In this document: one piece after another, positions 42,830 to 51,420 of the stretch
How the letters are laid out: every line of letters starts with the position of its first letter
Position numbering within the stretch: the stretch's first letter is position 1
Assembly (NCBI RefSeq): GCF_014645815.1
Contig: NZ_BMML01000007.1
Location: 1-64,000, forward strand
Length of the DNA: 64,000 bases
Direction of reading: 5' to 3'
Source of the DNA: Streptomyces fuscichromogenes
GTDB lineage: Bacteria > Actinomycetota > Actinomycetes > Streptomycetales > Streptomycetaceae
Position numbers and translations under genes: made by a program
The notes under the pieces: generated by a model
The model's input: the letters and a program-made list of their open reading frames with translations, nothing else
What the model was told of the DNA's origin: nothing
Database searches by the model: none

Positions 42830-43420
42830 ATGCAGCTGATCCAGAAGACCGCCGACCTGTCCGCCTACCTGGCCGCTGACGAGGTCATCGATCATCATCA
42901 TCCCGTGCTCCGGGAGACGGCCGCCCGACTGTGGGCGGGAGTCGACGACTCGTATGGTTATGCGCGCGCCGCGTACGAATTCGTGCGGGACGCCATCCCG
43001 CACTCCGCCGACGCCGACGATCCCCGGGTCACCTGGCGCGCCTCGGACGTCCTGGAGTCCCGCACCGGCATCTGCCACGCAAAAGCCCATGCCCTGGCCG
43101 CCCTGCTGCGGGCCGAGGACATCCCCACGGCCCTGTGCTACCAGCGCCTTGCGCACGACGGCGGCGGACATGCCGTGCACGGACTGGTCGCCGTCCGCTT
43201 CCGCGGCGCCTGGCACCGGCAGGACCCGCGCGGCAACAAACCGGGCGTGGACGCCCGGTTCTCCCTCGACGGTGAACGGCTGGCCTGGGTCCCCGATCCT
43301 CGGTCCAATGAGATGGACTATCCGGTCCTGTACGCTGAACCTCACCCGGTGGTGCTCGGCGCGCTCAGAGCGGCGCCCGACCGCGCGCACCTCTGGACGA
43401 CGCTCCCCACCGCACTCTGA
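42830..43420 (+). CDS. transglutaminase-like domain protein
   Basis: This 196-residue protein has the transglutaminase/papain-like triad: C82 in RTGICHAKAHALAALLRA, H117 in HAVHGLVAV and D132 in RQDPRGNK. Most bacterial members are proteases or amidases on unknown substrates. The start ATG 42830 is chosen over GTG 42803 because the -10 lies between them. It is followed 10 bp later by a B3/4 domain gene. Confidence 0.88.
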   Translation: MQLIQKTADLSAYLAADEVIDHHHPVLRETAARLWAGVDDSYGYARAAYEFVRDAIPHSADADDPRVTWRASDVLESRTGICHAKAHALAALLRAEDIPTALCYQRLAHDGGGHAVHGLVAVRFRGAWHRQDPRGNKPGVDARFSLDGERLAWVPDPRSNEMDYPVLYAEPHPVVLGALRAAPDRAHLWTTLPTAL

Positions 43421-43430
43421 GGCAAGGCAG

Positions 43431-44132
43431 ATGACTCTCACGCTCACCGTGTCCGACCAGGTGCGCGCCCTCGCGCCCGGTTTCACGCACCTCGTGATCG
43501 AGGCCCACGGCCTGGTCAACGGGCCCAGCACCGAGGCGAGTTCGGAGCTCCTCGACGACGCTGCCCGCCGGCTGGCCGGACGCCTCGACGGACGCGCCCC
43601 GCACGAGGACCCGCACATGGCCGCCTGGCGGGCGGCCTACACGGCCTTCGGCGCCAAGCCGTCCCGCACCCGCAACTCGGCCGAGGCGCTGGCCAGACGG
43701 GCTCTCGCGGACGGCGGCCTGCCCCGCATCAACCTGCTCGTGGACCTCTACAACGCGATCAGCGTGGCCCACCTGATCCCTGTCGGGGGTGAGGATCTCG
43801 ACCGCGTCCAGGGCGGGATGCGCCTCGTACGCGCCACGGGCGAGGAGGACTTCGTGACCGTGGCCGGGGGCGAGGAGAGCGTCGAGCACCCCGACCCCGG
43901 CGAGATCGTGTGGTGCGACGACGCCGGAGTCACCTGCCGCCGCTGGAACTGGCGCCAGGGCCCCCGTACCCGCCTCACCGAACGGACGGCCTCGGCCGTC
44001 TTCCTGCTGGAGAGCCTCGCCCCGATGCCGGTGCCGGAGGTGGCGTCGGCGGGTACCGAACTCGCGGAACTGCTGGAGAAGTTCAGCCCGGGCGCCCGCA
44101 TCGAGGTGCGCGCGCCCGAGTCGGCGGGCTGA
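43431..44132 (+). CDS. B3/B4 tRNA-binding domain protein
   Basis: This 233-residue protein has the B3/4 editing-domain pattern of phenylalanyl-tRNA synthetase beta: AAYTAFGAKPSRTRNSAEAL, LPRINLLVDLYNAISVAHLI and VGGEDLDRV. Stand-alone members may edit misacylated tRNA or act in related hydrolysis; function is not proven. It lies 10 bp after the transglutaminase gene and is probably cotranscribed from the leaderless promoter. Confidence 0.85.
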   Translation: MTLTLTVSDQVRALAPGFTHLVIEAHGLVNGPSTEASSELLDDAARRLAGRLDGRAPHEDPHMAAWRAAYTAFGAKPSRTRNSAEALARRALADGGLPRINLLVDLYNAISVAHLIPVGGEDLDRVQGGMRLVRATGEEDFVTVAGGEESVEHPDPGEIVWCDDAGVTCRRWNWRQGPRTRLTERTASAVFLLESLAPMPVPEVASAGTELAELLEKFSPGARIEVRAPESAG

Positions 44133-44148
44133 GGCCCGGGGCCGAGGC

Positions 44149-44877
44149 TCAGATCGCCTCGGCGGCCTTCAGCTGGTCCACCGTGGGGGCCGTGCCGCCG
44201 AGGTGCGCCGGAAGCCACCAGGTGTCGGTCGCGTCCTTCGGGCGGGCCGGGTAGGCGCGCTGGGCGGCGTCGAGCAGTTCCTGGACGCGCTCGCGCAGCC
44301 GGCGGGTGATGGCGCCCGCGTACTGGTCGCGGGGCGCCTCGACCGGCTCGCCGACCCGGATGGTGATGGGCAGGTGGTTGCGCTTGAAGTTGCGCGGGTG
44401 GCCCTTGGTCCAGATGCGCTGGGTGCCCCACAGCGCCATCGGGACGAGCGGGACGCCGGCCTCCTGGGCCAGGCGCGCGGCACCCGACTTGAAGCTCTTC
44501 AGCGTGAAGGACTGGGAGATCGTGGCCTCGGGGAAGACCCCCACGATCTCACCGGACTTCAAGGAGTCCAGCGCGTGCTGGTACGCCGCCTCGCCCTGGT
44601 TGCGGTCCACCGGGATGTGCTTCATCCCGCGCATCAGCGGACCCGAGATCCGGTGCCGGAAGACCGACTCCTTCGCCATGAACCGCACCAGGCGCTTCTG
44701 GGGGAGCGCCGCCAGGCCGTCGAAGATGAAGTCCAGGTAGCTGATGTGATTGCTCACCAGCACGGCGCCGCCCGTGCGCGGGATGTTCTCCGAACCCTGG
44801 CAGTCGATCTTGAGGTCCCAGGCCTTGAACAGTGTCTTGGCGAGACCGACGACGGGACGGTAGACCAACTCTGCCAT
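44149..44877 (-). CDS. lysophospholipid acyltransferase (PlsC family)
   Basis: This 242-residue membrane enzyme has the HX4D motif SNHISYLDF (H44, D49), the FPEATIS segment and the VPLVPMALWG region. It should acylate lysophosphatidate with acyl-CoA or acyl-ACP to give phosphatidate. A perfect 6-bp inverted repeat (44939-44954) lies upstream of the start and could be an operator. Confidence 0.92.
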   Translation of the reverse strand: MAELVYRPVVGLAKTLFKAWDLKIDCQGSENIPRTGGAVLVSNHISYLDFIFDGLAALPQKRLVRFMAKESVFRHRISGPLMRGMKHIPVDRNQGEAAYQHALDSLKSGEIVGVFPEATISQSFTLKSFKSGAARLAQEAGVPLVPMALWGTQRIWTKGHPRNFKRNHLPITIRVGEPVEAPRDQYAGAITRRLRERVQELLDAAQRAYPARPKDATDTWWLPAHLGGTAPTVDQLKAAEAI

Positions 44878-44938
44878 GGGCGGGGTGGACCCTTTCTGCT
44901 CTGCCTGGGAAAGGGGCTCCCGGCGGGAAAGTTACGCA

Positions 44939-44954
44939 GCCGTAGGTTTACGGC
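44939..44954. promoter_or_regulatory. inverted repeat upstream of plsC-type gene
   Basis: GCCGTA-GGTT-TACGGC is a perfect inverted repeat about 60 bp upstream of the acyltransferase start. A CCGTAGG-type palindrome would suit a lipid-responsive regulator, but the regulator is unknown. Confidence 0.45.
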
Positions 44955-45065
44955 GTCTCGCAGATCGTGCCCGAAGAACGGACGGGGAGCCAGTCCTGGC
45001 GCCCCGGAGCGGCGAGATTCTCGTCACGTTGGCCCCTTGATCCACCTCGCGCTTTTAACTCGTCT

Positions 45066-45482
45066 TTACTCCGCGCGCACCGTCAACCGCCGCATGAGCA
45101 GGAACATCTCGCACCCCAGGCAGTACCCGAATGCCGCATTGAGGAAGGCCGCGGCGAGCGCCGACCCGGTCGCCGCGAGGCCCAACCACGCGGGACCCAG
45201 CGTGAATCCGACCAGACCGAGCCCCGCGAAGACCAGTCCCACCGCCTGGGCGAACCGCGGCGGCTCCGGCGGCTCGAACTCCGCCGGCGGGCCGAGCCGC
45301 GGCCGTACGGCGGTCCGGAACGCCCAGCCGTACGGTGACCGGGTCACGCCCCCGGCCGCGCCGAGCGCGAACACCAGGGTCTGCCAGGCGAGGATCCAGG
45401 GGCTCCTGGTGATGAGTGCGGCGGCCAGTACGGCCGTCGTCACGGCCGCCGCGAACCGCGGCCCACGTGCGTCGATGTCCAT
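45066..45482 (-). CDS. DUF4395 family membrane protein
   Basis: This 138-residue protein has four hydrophobic helices and a C-terminal AFGYCLGCEMFLLMRR with a CxxC pair at the membrane face. DUF4395 proteins often lie next to thioredoxin-like or thiosulfate/sulfur genes. It is divergent (105 bp) from a membrane-anchored thioredoxin at 45588, so a redox partnership is likely. The start ATG 45482 has no strong Shine-Dalgarno. Confidence 0.75.
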   Translation of the reverse strand: MDIDARGPRFAAAVTTAVLAAALITRSPWILAWQTLVFALGAAGGVTRSPYGWAFRTAVRPRLGPPAEFEPPEPPRFAQAVGLVFAGLGLVGFTLGPAWLGLAATGSALAAAFLNAAFGYCLGCEMFLLMRRLTVRAE

Positions 45483-45587
45483 GAACCAAGGATTCCGCCC
45501 CGCGGGCCGGTAGGGGAGCCGGGAATCTTTGCAGTCTCGTGAACGCTTTTCCGGGTGTTGGGCGGTCTCGTGGATCCTTGTCCGGTG

Positions 45588-46001
45588 ATGACCGGACTGG
45601 TGGTGTGCGTGGCGGTGCTCGCGGCGGCGAGCGTCTACGGAGTGCTGCACAGGCGGCGGAGCGGGAGGGTGCGGGTGCGCGGGCGGGACGACGGCAAGCG
45701 GCTCGGGGCGGCCGAACTCGGCGGCGAACTGGGCGAACGGGCCACGCTGGTGCAGTTCTCCAGCGCCTTCTGCGCCCCCTGCCGGGCCACCCGGCGGGTG
45801 CTGGGCGAGGTCGCCGGGATGGTCCCCGGTGTCACCCATGTCGAGATCGACGCCGAGGCCCGCCTGGACCTCGTGCGCGAGCTGGAGATCCTGAAGACGC
45901 CCACCGTGCTGGTGCTGGACGCGGACGGCCGGGTCGTGCGCCGGGCCACCGGGCAGCCCCGCAGGGCGGACGTCATCGCGGCGTTGGGAGAGGCGGTCTG
46001 A
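45588..46001 (+). CDS. membrane-anchored thioredoxin family protein
   Basis: This 137-residue protein has an N-terminal hydrophobic helix (residues 3-20) and a thioredoxin domain with the active site FCAPCRATR and the cis-Pro segment LKTPTVLVLDADG. It probably reduces or exchanges disulfides close to the membrane. No Shine-Dalgarno sequence precedes ATG 45588. It is divergent from a DUF4395 protein with a CxxC. Confidence 0.8.
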   Translation: MTGLVVCVAVLAAASVYGVLHRRRSGRVRVRGRDDGKRLGAAELGGELGERATLVQFSSAFCAPCRATRRVLGEVAGMVPGVTHVEIDAEARLDLVRELEILKTPTVLVLDADGRVVRRATGQPRRADVIAALGEAV

Positions 46002-46084
46002 CGGCCGTGCCGATGACGGTGAGGCACCTCCCATATGCCGAAACGTACTTGACTGGGCACGCCACCTATCGTCAGCCTGACCGT

Positions 46085-46165
46085 ATGCCTGAGGAACTCC
46101 TTCTCTACGGGCGGGTGCACGTGGACCTGGCCCGCACCGCGAGCGCGCGCTGTCCAGGCTGTTGA
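46085..46165 (+). CDS. cysteine-rich-ended leader peptide
   Basis: The 26-residue ORF encodes a peptide ending RVHVDLARTASARCPGC. This fits the actinobacterial short leader peptide family with HVDLxRxxSAxC, which precedes sulfur-metabolism genes and is thought to act by cysteine-dependent attenuation. Two Cys codons lie at the end, the second within a hairpin (46157-46171). The downstream gene at 46210 is a flavin reductase. Confidence 0.7.
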   Translation: MPEELLLYGRVHVDLARTASARCPGC

Positions 46166-46171
46166 GCAGCC
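46157..46171 (+). promoter_or_regulatory. hairpin overlapping the leader peptide stop
   Basis: GGCTG-TTGAG-CAGCC is a perfect 5-bp stem that includes the last Cys codon (46160-46162) and the stop codon (46163-46165). A ribosome stalled at the Cys codons would prevent its formation, which fits an attenuation switch. Confidence 0.5.
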
Positions 46172-46209
46172 ACGGACCCGAACGCCGCCCCTCGCAGAAG
46201 GACAACTCC

Positions 46210-46719
46210 ATGACGGCCACGCCCGACCTCGGCACTCCTCAGCTCGCCTCTCCCGACCTGCTCCGCTCCGCCTTCCGGCGGCACGCGGCCGGTGTGGCGG
46301 TGATCACCGCGCGCGGCGCCGACGGCCCGGTCGGCTTCACCGCCACCTCCCTCACCTCCGTCTCCGCCGAGCCCCCCATGCTCTCCTTCGGCGTCGGTAC
46401 GAGTGCCTCCAGCTGGCCCGCGATATCCACCGCCGAGCACATCGGCGTCCATATCCTCGGGGAGCACCAGGCGGAGCTGGCGGCCACCTTCGCGCGCAGC
46501 GGCGCCGACCGGTTCGGGGCGCCCACCGACTGGCGCGACGGTCATGAGGGTGTCCCGGTCCTCGACGACGTACTGGTGTGGCTGGTGTGCCGGATCGTCG
46601 CGCGGGTGCCGGCCGGCGACCACCGCATCGTGCTGGCCGAGGTGCTCGCCGGCGATCCCTCCCGCGCCGGGCGGCCGCTCCTCTACCACCAGGGCGGCTT
46701 CAACGGTCTGCGGGACTGA
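46210..46719 (+). CDS. flavin reductase family protein
   Basis: This 169-residue protein has the flavin reductase-like FMN-binding fold: FRRHAAGVAVITARGADGPV, GFTATSLTSVSAEPPMLSFG and the C-terminal PLLYHQGGFNGLRD. It supplies reduced flavin to two-component monooxygenases or acts alone. ATG 46210 has AGAAGGA 7 nt upstream. The leader peptide suggests expression on cysteine limitation, as for sulfonate-utilisation flavin reductases, but no monooxygenase is adjacent. Confidence 0.85.
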   Translation: MTATPDLGTPQLASPDLLRSAFRRHAAGVAVITARGADGPVGFTATSLTSVSAEPPMLSFGVGTSASSWPAISTAEHIGVHILGEHQAELAATFARSGADRFGAPTDWRDGHEGVPVLDDVLVWLVCRIVARVPAGDHRIVLAEVLAGDPSRAGRPLLYHQGGFNGLRD

Positions 46720-46960
46720 TCACAGACGTTCAGTTCCAGGAATCACACACCCCTAGTTCTGCGAACGTGTCGAGTTCCGGTTACGCTGCGTTGCGAAGGT
46801 CACAGTTCAAAGCGCTTGCTTAGCGGGCATGAACTGGCTGTACTGGTGAGTAATATTTCGTTCGGAGCGCGCGGCCGCCCCGACCGGGATGAGCCGCTTG
46901 AGGCGCCTATGCTGCCTGCAAGAGGCAGCCCAGAAAAGACGATGCAGTAGGAGAGCCGGC

Positions 46961-47749
46961 GTGAGCCTGAGGATCGTTGTCACTGTGAAGTACGTGCCCG
47001 ACGCCACTGGCGACCGGCACTTCGCCGATGACCTGACCGTCGACCGTGACGACGTGGACGGTCTGCTCTCCGAGCTGGACGAGTACGCGGTCGAGCAGGC
47101 GCTGCAGATCTCGGAGAATTCGGACGACGACGTCGAGGTCACTGTTCTGACGGTGGGTCCCGAGGACGCGAAGGACGCGCTGCGCAAGGCGCTGTCGATG
47201 GGTGCGGACAAGGCGATCCACGTCGAGGACGACGACCTGCACGGCACCGACGCGATCGGTACCTCGCTGGTGCTGGCGAAGGCGATCGAGAAGGCCGGTT
47301 TCGACCTGGTGGTCTCCGGCATGGCCTCCACCGACGGCACCGCCGGTATCGTGCCCGCGCTGCTGGCCGAGCGCCTCGGTGTCCCGCAGGTCACCCTGCT
47401 CTCCGAGGTGTCGGTCGAGGACGGCACGGTCAGGGGCCGCCGCGACGGCGACGCCGCCAGCGAGCAGCTGGAGGCCTCGCTGCCGGCCGTGGTCTCGGTG
47501 ACCGACCAGTCGGGCGAGGCGCGTTACCCGTCGTTCAAGGGCATCATGGCCGCCAAGAAGAAGCCGGTGCAGTCCTGGGACCTGTCCGACCTCGACATCG
47601 AGGCGGAGGAGGTCGGCCTGGAGGGTGCCTGGAGCGCGGTCGAGACCGCCACCGCGCGTCCGGCCCGTACCGCGGGCACGATCGTCAAGGACGAGGGCGA
47701 GGGCGGCAAGCAGCTCGCCGCCTTCCTCGCGGAGCGCAAATTCGTGTGA
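46961..47749 (+). CDS. etfB: electron transfer flavoprotein beta subunit
   Basis: This 262-residue subunit carries the ETF-beta motif VKYVPD near the start, the adenine/AMP-binding LLSELDEYAVEQALQI and the SGMASTDGTAGIVPALLAE signature. With EtfA it accepts electrons from acyl-CoA dehydrogenases. GTG 46961 has AGGAGAG upstream. The AidB-like dehydrogenase at 13378 is a possible donor, but this is not shown. Confidence 0.95.
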   Translation: MSLRIVVTVKYVPDATGDRHFADDLTVDRDDVDGLLSELDEYAVEQALQISENSDDDVEVTVLTVGPEDAKDALRKALSMGADKAIHVEDDDLHGTDAIGTSLVLAKAIEKAGFDLVVSGMASTDGTAGIVPALLAERLGVPQVTLLSEVSVEDGTVRGRRDGDAASEQLEASLPAVVSVTDQSGEARYPSFKGIMAAKKKPVQSWDLSDLDIEAEEVGLEGAWSAVETATARPARTAGTIVKDEGEGGKQLAAFLAERKFV

Positions 47750-47831
47750 TGCAGCCTCGCGGGCCAGAAGTTCATCTGAGCCCCGCAGTCGCTGACCGCC
47801 CCTCAACTTCGTTTCGCAGGAGAGCATTCCC

Positions 47832-48794
47832 ATGGCTGAAGTCCTCGTCTACGTCGATCACGTGGACGGTGCCGTCCGCAAGCCCACCCTGGAGCTGCTG
47901 ACGCTGGCCCGTCGTATCGGCGAGCCCGTCGCCGTCGCGCTGGGCAACGGTGCCGCCGACACCGCCGCCGCGCTGGCCGAGCACGGCGCGGTGAAGGTGC
48001 TGACGCACGACGCGTCCGAGTACGCCGACTACCTGGTCGTCCCGAAGGTGGACGCGCTGCAGGCCGCCGTCGCCGCGGTGTCCCCGGCCGCCGTGCTGGT
48101 GCCGTCCTCCGCGGAGGGCAAGGAGATCGCCGCCCGGCTGGCGCTGCGCATCGGCTCGGGCATCATCACCGACGCCGTCGACCTGGAGGCCGGCGAGGAG
48201 GGCCCGGTGGCCACCCAGTCGGTGTTCGCCGCGTCCTTCACCACCAGGACCCGGGTCTCCAAGGGCACCCCGGTCATCACGGTCAAGCCGAACTCGGCCG
48301 CGGTGGAGGCCGCTCCGGCCGCCGGTACGGTCGAGGCCCTCGCGGTGACGTTCTCGGCGGCCGCGACCGGCACCAAGGTGACCGGCCGTACCGCGCGTGA
48401 GTCGACCGGGCGTCCGGAGCTGACCGAGGCCGCGATCGTGGTCTCCGGCGGCCGTGGTGTCAACGGTGCCGAGAACTTCGCGGTCATCGAGGCCCTCGCC
48501 GACTCCCTCGGCGCGGCCGTGGGTGCCTCGCGTGCCGCGGTGGACGCGGGCTGGTACCCGCACACCAACCAGGTCGGCCAGACCGGCAAGTCCGTCTCGC
48601 CGCAGCTGTACATCGCCAACGGTATCTCCGGCGCGATCCAGCACCGCGCGGGCATGCAGACCTCCAAGACCATCGTGGCGGTCAACAAGGACGCCGAGGC
48701 CCCGATCTTCGAACTGGTCGACTTCGGTGTGGTCGGCGACCTCTTCGACGTCGTCCCGCAGCTGACCGACGAGGTCAAGGCCCGCAAGGGCTGA
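47832..48794 (+). CDS. etfA: electron transfer flavoprotein alpha subunit
   Basis: This 320-residue subunit binds FAD through the C-terminal domain, with the ETF-alpha signature [20 protein letters not shown] and the [13 protein letters not shown] loop. It lies 82 bp after etfB, an arrangement that fits a heterodimer operon. The AGGAG Shine-Dalgarno precedes ATG 47832. The gene is followed by a long perfect hairpin terminator. Confidence 0.96.
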   Translation: MAEVLVYVDHVDGAVRKPTLELLTLARRIGEPVAVALGNGAADTAAALAEHGAVKVLTHDASEYADYLVVPKVDALQAAVAAVSPAAVLVPSSAEGKEIAARLALRIGSGIITDAVDLEAGEEGPVATQSVFAASFTTRTRVSKGTPVITVKPNSAAVEAAPAAGTVEALAVTFSAAATGTKVTGRTARESTGRPELTEAAIVVSGGRGVNGAENFAVIEALADSLGAAVGASRAAVDAGWYPHTNQVGQTGKSVSPQLYIANGISGAIQHRAGMQTSKTIVAVNKDAEAPIFELVDFGVVGDLFDVVPQLTDEVKARKG

Positions 48795-48810
48795 CCGCCG
48801 CCGGGCTGCC

Positions 48811-48848
48811 CGAGGCCCCCGTGACCGGTGCCGGTCACGGGGGCCTCG
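48811..48848. terminator. 18-bp perfect-stem terminator
   Basis: The 38-nt sequence is a perfect 18-bp inverted repeat from CGAGGCCCCCGTGACCGG to its complement with a TG centre. It lies between etfA (stop 48794) and the convergent phosphatase-fold gene (stop 48870), so it would terminate both. Confidence 0.85.
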
Positions 48849-48869
48849 TCGTGTCGTCGCGGGCTCGGC

Positions 48870-49814
48870 TCAGCGCAGGCTCAGCGAGACCTGTACGGGC
48901 AGGTGGTCGCTCGGGAACTGGCCGTGCATCGAGAAGGTGTCCATCGTCGCCTGGTGCGTGGTCACGCCCGGAGAGGTCAGGATCCAGTCGATACGGTCGC
49001 CGTCCGGCTTGAGGCGGTGGTACCCGTGGAAGGTCGCGTACTGCGGGCCGCGCCGCTCCGCCGCGTCCCAGGTGTCGACGAGCCCCGAGTCCACCAGGGT
49101 GTCGTAGGCGCGGTTCTTGTGGGCGTAGGCGTTGAAGTCGCCGGTCACCACGACGGGCAGTCTCCGGTCGAACTCCGCGATCCGCTTCACCAGCAGGGTG
49201 GCGCTGCGCTCGCGGGCGTACTGGCTCTTCTGGTCGAAATGGGTGTTGGCGACGTAGAACTCCCGCCCGCCGTCGGCGAGATCACGGAAGCGCACCCAGG
49301 TGACGATCCGGGGGAAGGCGGCGTTCCAGGTGTTGGAACGGATGACCTCCGGGGTGTCCGAGAGCCAGAAGGTGTAGTGCTCCACGGGGGCCAGACGCCG
49401 GGTGTCGTAGTAGATGGCGGTCGACTCGTCCCGGCTGCCGCCCTCACGGCCGGTGCCGACCCAGTCGTAGTGCGGTCCGAGGCCGGTCTCGATGTCGAGC
49501 AGTTGCTGGTAGAGACCCTCCTGGGTGCCCATGACGTGGGGGCGCGCGCGGAGCAGCAGTTCGCGCATCACCGGCCGGCGGTCGGCCCAGCTGTTGGGTT
49601 CGGCGGTGCTGGCGTAGCGCAGGTTGAAGGTCATGACGTCGAGGCGGGGCGCCGGCTTGGACGGTGCCGCGCGGGCGGTGACCCGGCGGACCCGCGACGC
49701 GGCGGAGGAGGCGGAGGACGGGGTGATCGCGGCACTGGAGAGGGGCACGGTGACCGCTGCGGCCAGCAAGGCCTGCAGTCCGAGCCGGCGGGTGACTCGG
49801 CGCTGGTTGGGCAC
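48870..49814 (-). CDS. secreted endonuclease/exonuclease/phosphatase-fold protein
   Basis: This 314-residue protein has a signal with twin Arg ([20 protein letters not shown], Tat-like). The mature part has the metal-dependent EEP motifs [25 protein letters not shown] and the C-terminal FPSDHLPV. Such enzymes cleave nucleic acids or phosphoesters outside the cell. GTG 49814 has AAGGAG 5 nt upstream. Confidence 0.88.
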   Translation of the reverse strand: MPNQRRVTRRLGLQALLAAAVTVPLSSAAITPSSASSAASRVRRVTARAAPSKPAPRLDVMTFNLRYASTAEPNSWADRRPVMRELLLRARPHVMGTQEGLYQQLLDIETGLGPHYDWVGTGREGGSRDESTAIYYDTRRLAPVEHYTFWLSDTPEVIRSNTWNAAFPRIVTWVRFRDLADGGREFYVANTHFDQKSQYARERSATLLVKRIAEFDRRLPVVVTGDFNAYAHKNRAYDTLVDSGLVDTWDAAERRGPQYATFHGYHRLKPDGDRIDWILTSPGVTTHQATMDTFSMHGQFPSDHLPVQVSLSLR

Positions 49815-49962
49815 GGCGGCTCCTTCAGGGGGCACAAGCCGGAGAGGTGGGCGTTGAGCAGTGTGATACCCAGGTGCGTGATGAGCGTGAACATGCCCAG
49901 ATGGGGGCGTGTCGCCTCGTGGACATGGTGTTGACCGCCCCGAAGCCGCCCGGATACCTTCA

Positions 49963-49983
49963 TTCAACGGATTGTTGATTCCG
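49963..49983. promoter_or_regulatory. TTGTTGA-type palindrome upstream of the DUF6986 gene
   Basis: TTCAACGGATTGTTGATTCCG contains the inverted repeat TCAAC-GGATT-GTTGA (49964-49978). It resembles the sequence upstream of the NCS2 permease gene. It sits 27-47 bp before ATG 50010 and probably covers the promoter. Confidence 0.5.
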
Positions 49984-50009
49984 TACGGTGGAAAACAGGA
50001 GGGTGCGGG

Positions 50010-51314
50010 ATGGGCCAGGGCCGGCAGGAGAAGGTGTCGACGAGCCTCGCGGGCGCCGTCGGTGAGGAGATCAGTGCCTCCCTCGCACCCGTCGACGCCG
50101 AACTGGAGCGCCGCTACCCGGGTGATCCCGGAACCCGCCAGCCCGTCCACACCGTGTACGTGCCCGGCGACGCCTTCACGGCCGGCACCATTCGCTCCTG
50201 GGGCGACCAGGCCCTCGCCGCACTCGACGAACACGCCCCCGACGCCGCCGCCTTCGCCGCCGTCCTCGGGCTGCCGGACGACCTCGCGGAGCCCGTCCAC
50301 TCCCGGGTCCGCGCCAAGCTGGAGCGCGAGCCGGTCGAAGACCTGCGCGTCGACTTCGAGGACGGCTACGGCCCCCGCCCCGACGCGGAGGAGGACGAGA
50401 CGGCAGCCCGCGCCGCCCGGCTGATCGCGGAGGCGTACGCCGCGGGAACGGCGGCGCCGTACATGGGCATCCGGATGAAGTGCATGGAGGCCGCGGTCCG
50501 CGACCGGGGCATCCGCACCCTCGACATCTTCCTCACCGGGCTGACCGAGGCGGGCGGACTGCCCGGCGGACTGACGCTGACCCTTCCCAAGGTGACCTAC
50601 CCCGAACAGGTCACCGCGATGGTCCGGCTCCTGGAGGCCTTCGAGAAGGCGCGCGGACTGGAGCCCGGCCGGATCGGGTTCGAGATCCAGATCGAGACCA
50701 GCCAGGCCGTCCTCGCCACCGACGGCACCGCCACCGTCGCCCGGATGATCCAGGCCGCCGAGGGCCGCGCCACCGGACTGCACTACGGCACCTTCGACTA
50801 CAGCGCCTGCCTCGGGGTCTCCGCCGCCTACCAGGCCAGCGACCACCCGGCCGCCGACCACGCCAAGGCGGTCATGCAGGTCGCCGCCGCCGGCACGGGT
50901 GTACGGGTGTCGGACGGCTCCACCAACGTCCTTCCGGTCGGCCCGACGGCCCAGGTGCACGACGCCTGGCGGCTGCACTACGGCCTCACCCGGCGGGCCC
51001 TGGCCCGCGCCTACTACCAGGGCTGGGACATGCACCCCGGCCACCTCCCGACCCGCTACGCGGCCGTGTTCGCCTTCTACCGCGAAGGCCTGGAGCGGGC
51101 GGCCGCACGGCTCGCCCGGTACGCCGACCGCGTCGGCGGTGACGTCATGGACGAACCCGCCACCGCCAAGGCCCTCAGCGGTTACCTGCTGCGCGGCCTG
51201 GACTGCGGCGCCCTCGACAGCGCCGAGGTCACCCGGCTGACCGGTCTGACCCGGGCCGGCCTGGAGGGCTTCGCGATGCCTCGGCGCGGCGGCCCGACGG
51301 CCTCCGGCAAGTAG
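50010..51314 (+). CDS. DUF6986 / HpcH-HpaI aldolase-like protein
   Basis: This 434-residue protein resembles the aldolase/citrate-lyase TIM barrel: DLRVDFEDGYGPRPDAEEDE, IRTLDIFLTGLTEAGGLPGG, LPKVTYPEQV and FEIQIETSQAVL, with acidic residues that can bind a divalent metal. It may act on a malate- or ureidoglycolate-type substrate; this is inference. AGGAGG lies 9 nt before ATG 50010. A TTGTTGA-type motif links it to the nucleobase genes at 21-28 kb. Confidence 0.8.
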   Translation: MGQGRQEKVSTSLAGAVGEEISASLAPVDAELERRYPGDPGTRQPVHTVYVPGDAFTAGTIRSWGDQALAALDEHAPDAAAFAAVLGLPDDLAEPVHSRVRAKLEREPVEDLRVDFEDGYGPRPDAEEDETAARAARLIAEAYAAGTAAPYMGIRMKCMEAAVRDRGIRTLDIFLTGLTEAGGLPGGLTLTLPKVTYPEQVTAMVRLLEAFEKARGLEPGRIGFEIQIETSQAVLATDGTATVARMIQAAEGRATGLHYGTFDYSACLGVSAAYQASDHPAADHAKAVMQVAAAGTGVRVSDGSTNVLPVGPTAQVHDAWRLHYGLTRRALARAYYQGWDMHPGHLPTRYAAVFAFYREGLERAAARLARYADRVGGDVMDEPATAKALSGYLLRGLDCGALDSAEVTRLTGLTRAGLEGFAMPRRGGPTASGK

Positions 51315-51420
51315 CGCGTACCGGTCAAGTCACGGCTTTTCCCGCAGACTTGAACCGACCCTGTCATCGCCACGTACTCTGGTGCGCCATTCAGGGACAT
51401 GTCTCAGGAACGGGGCTGTG

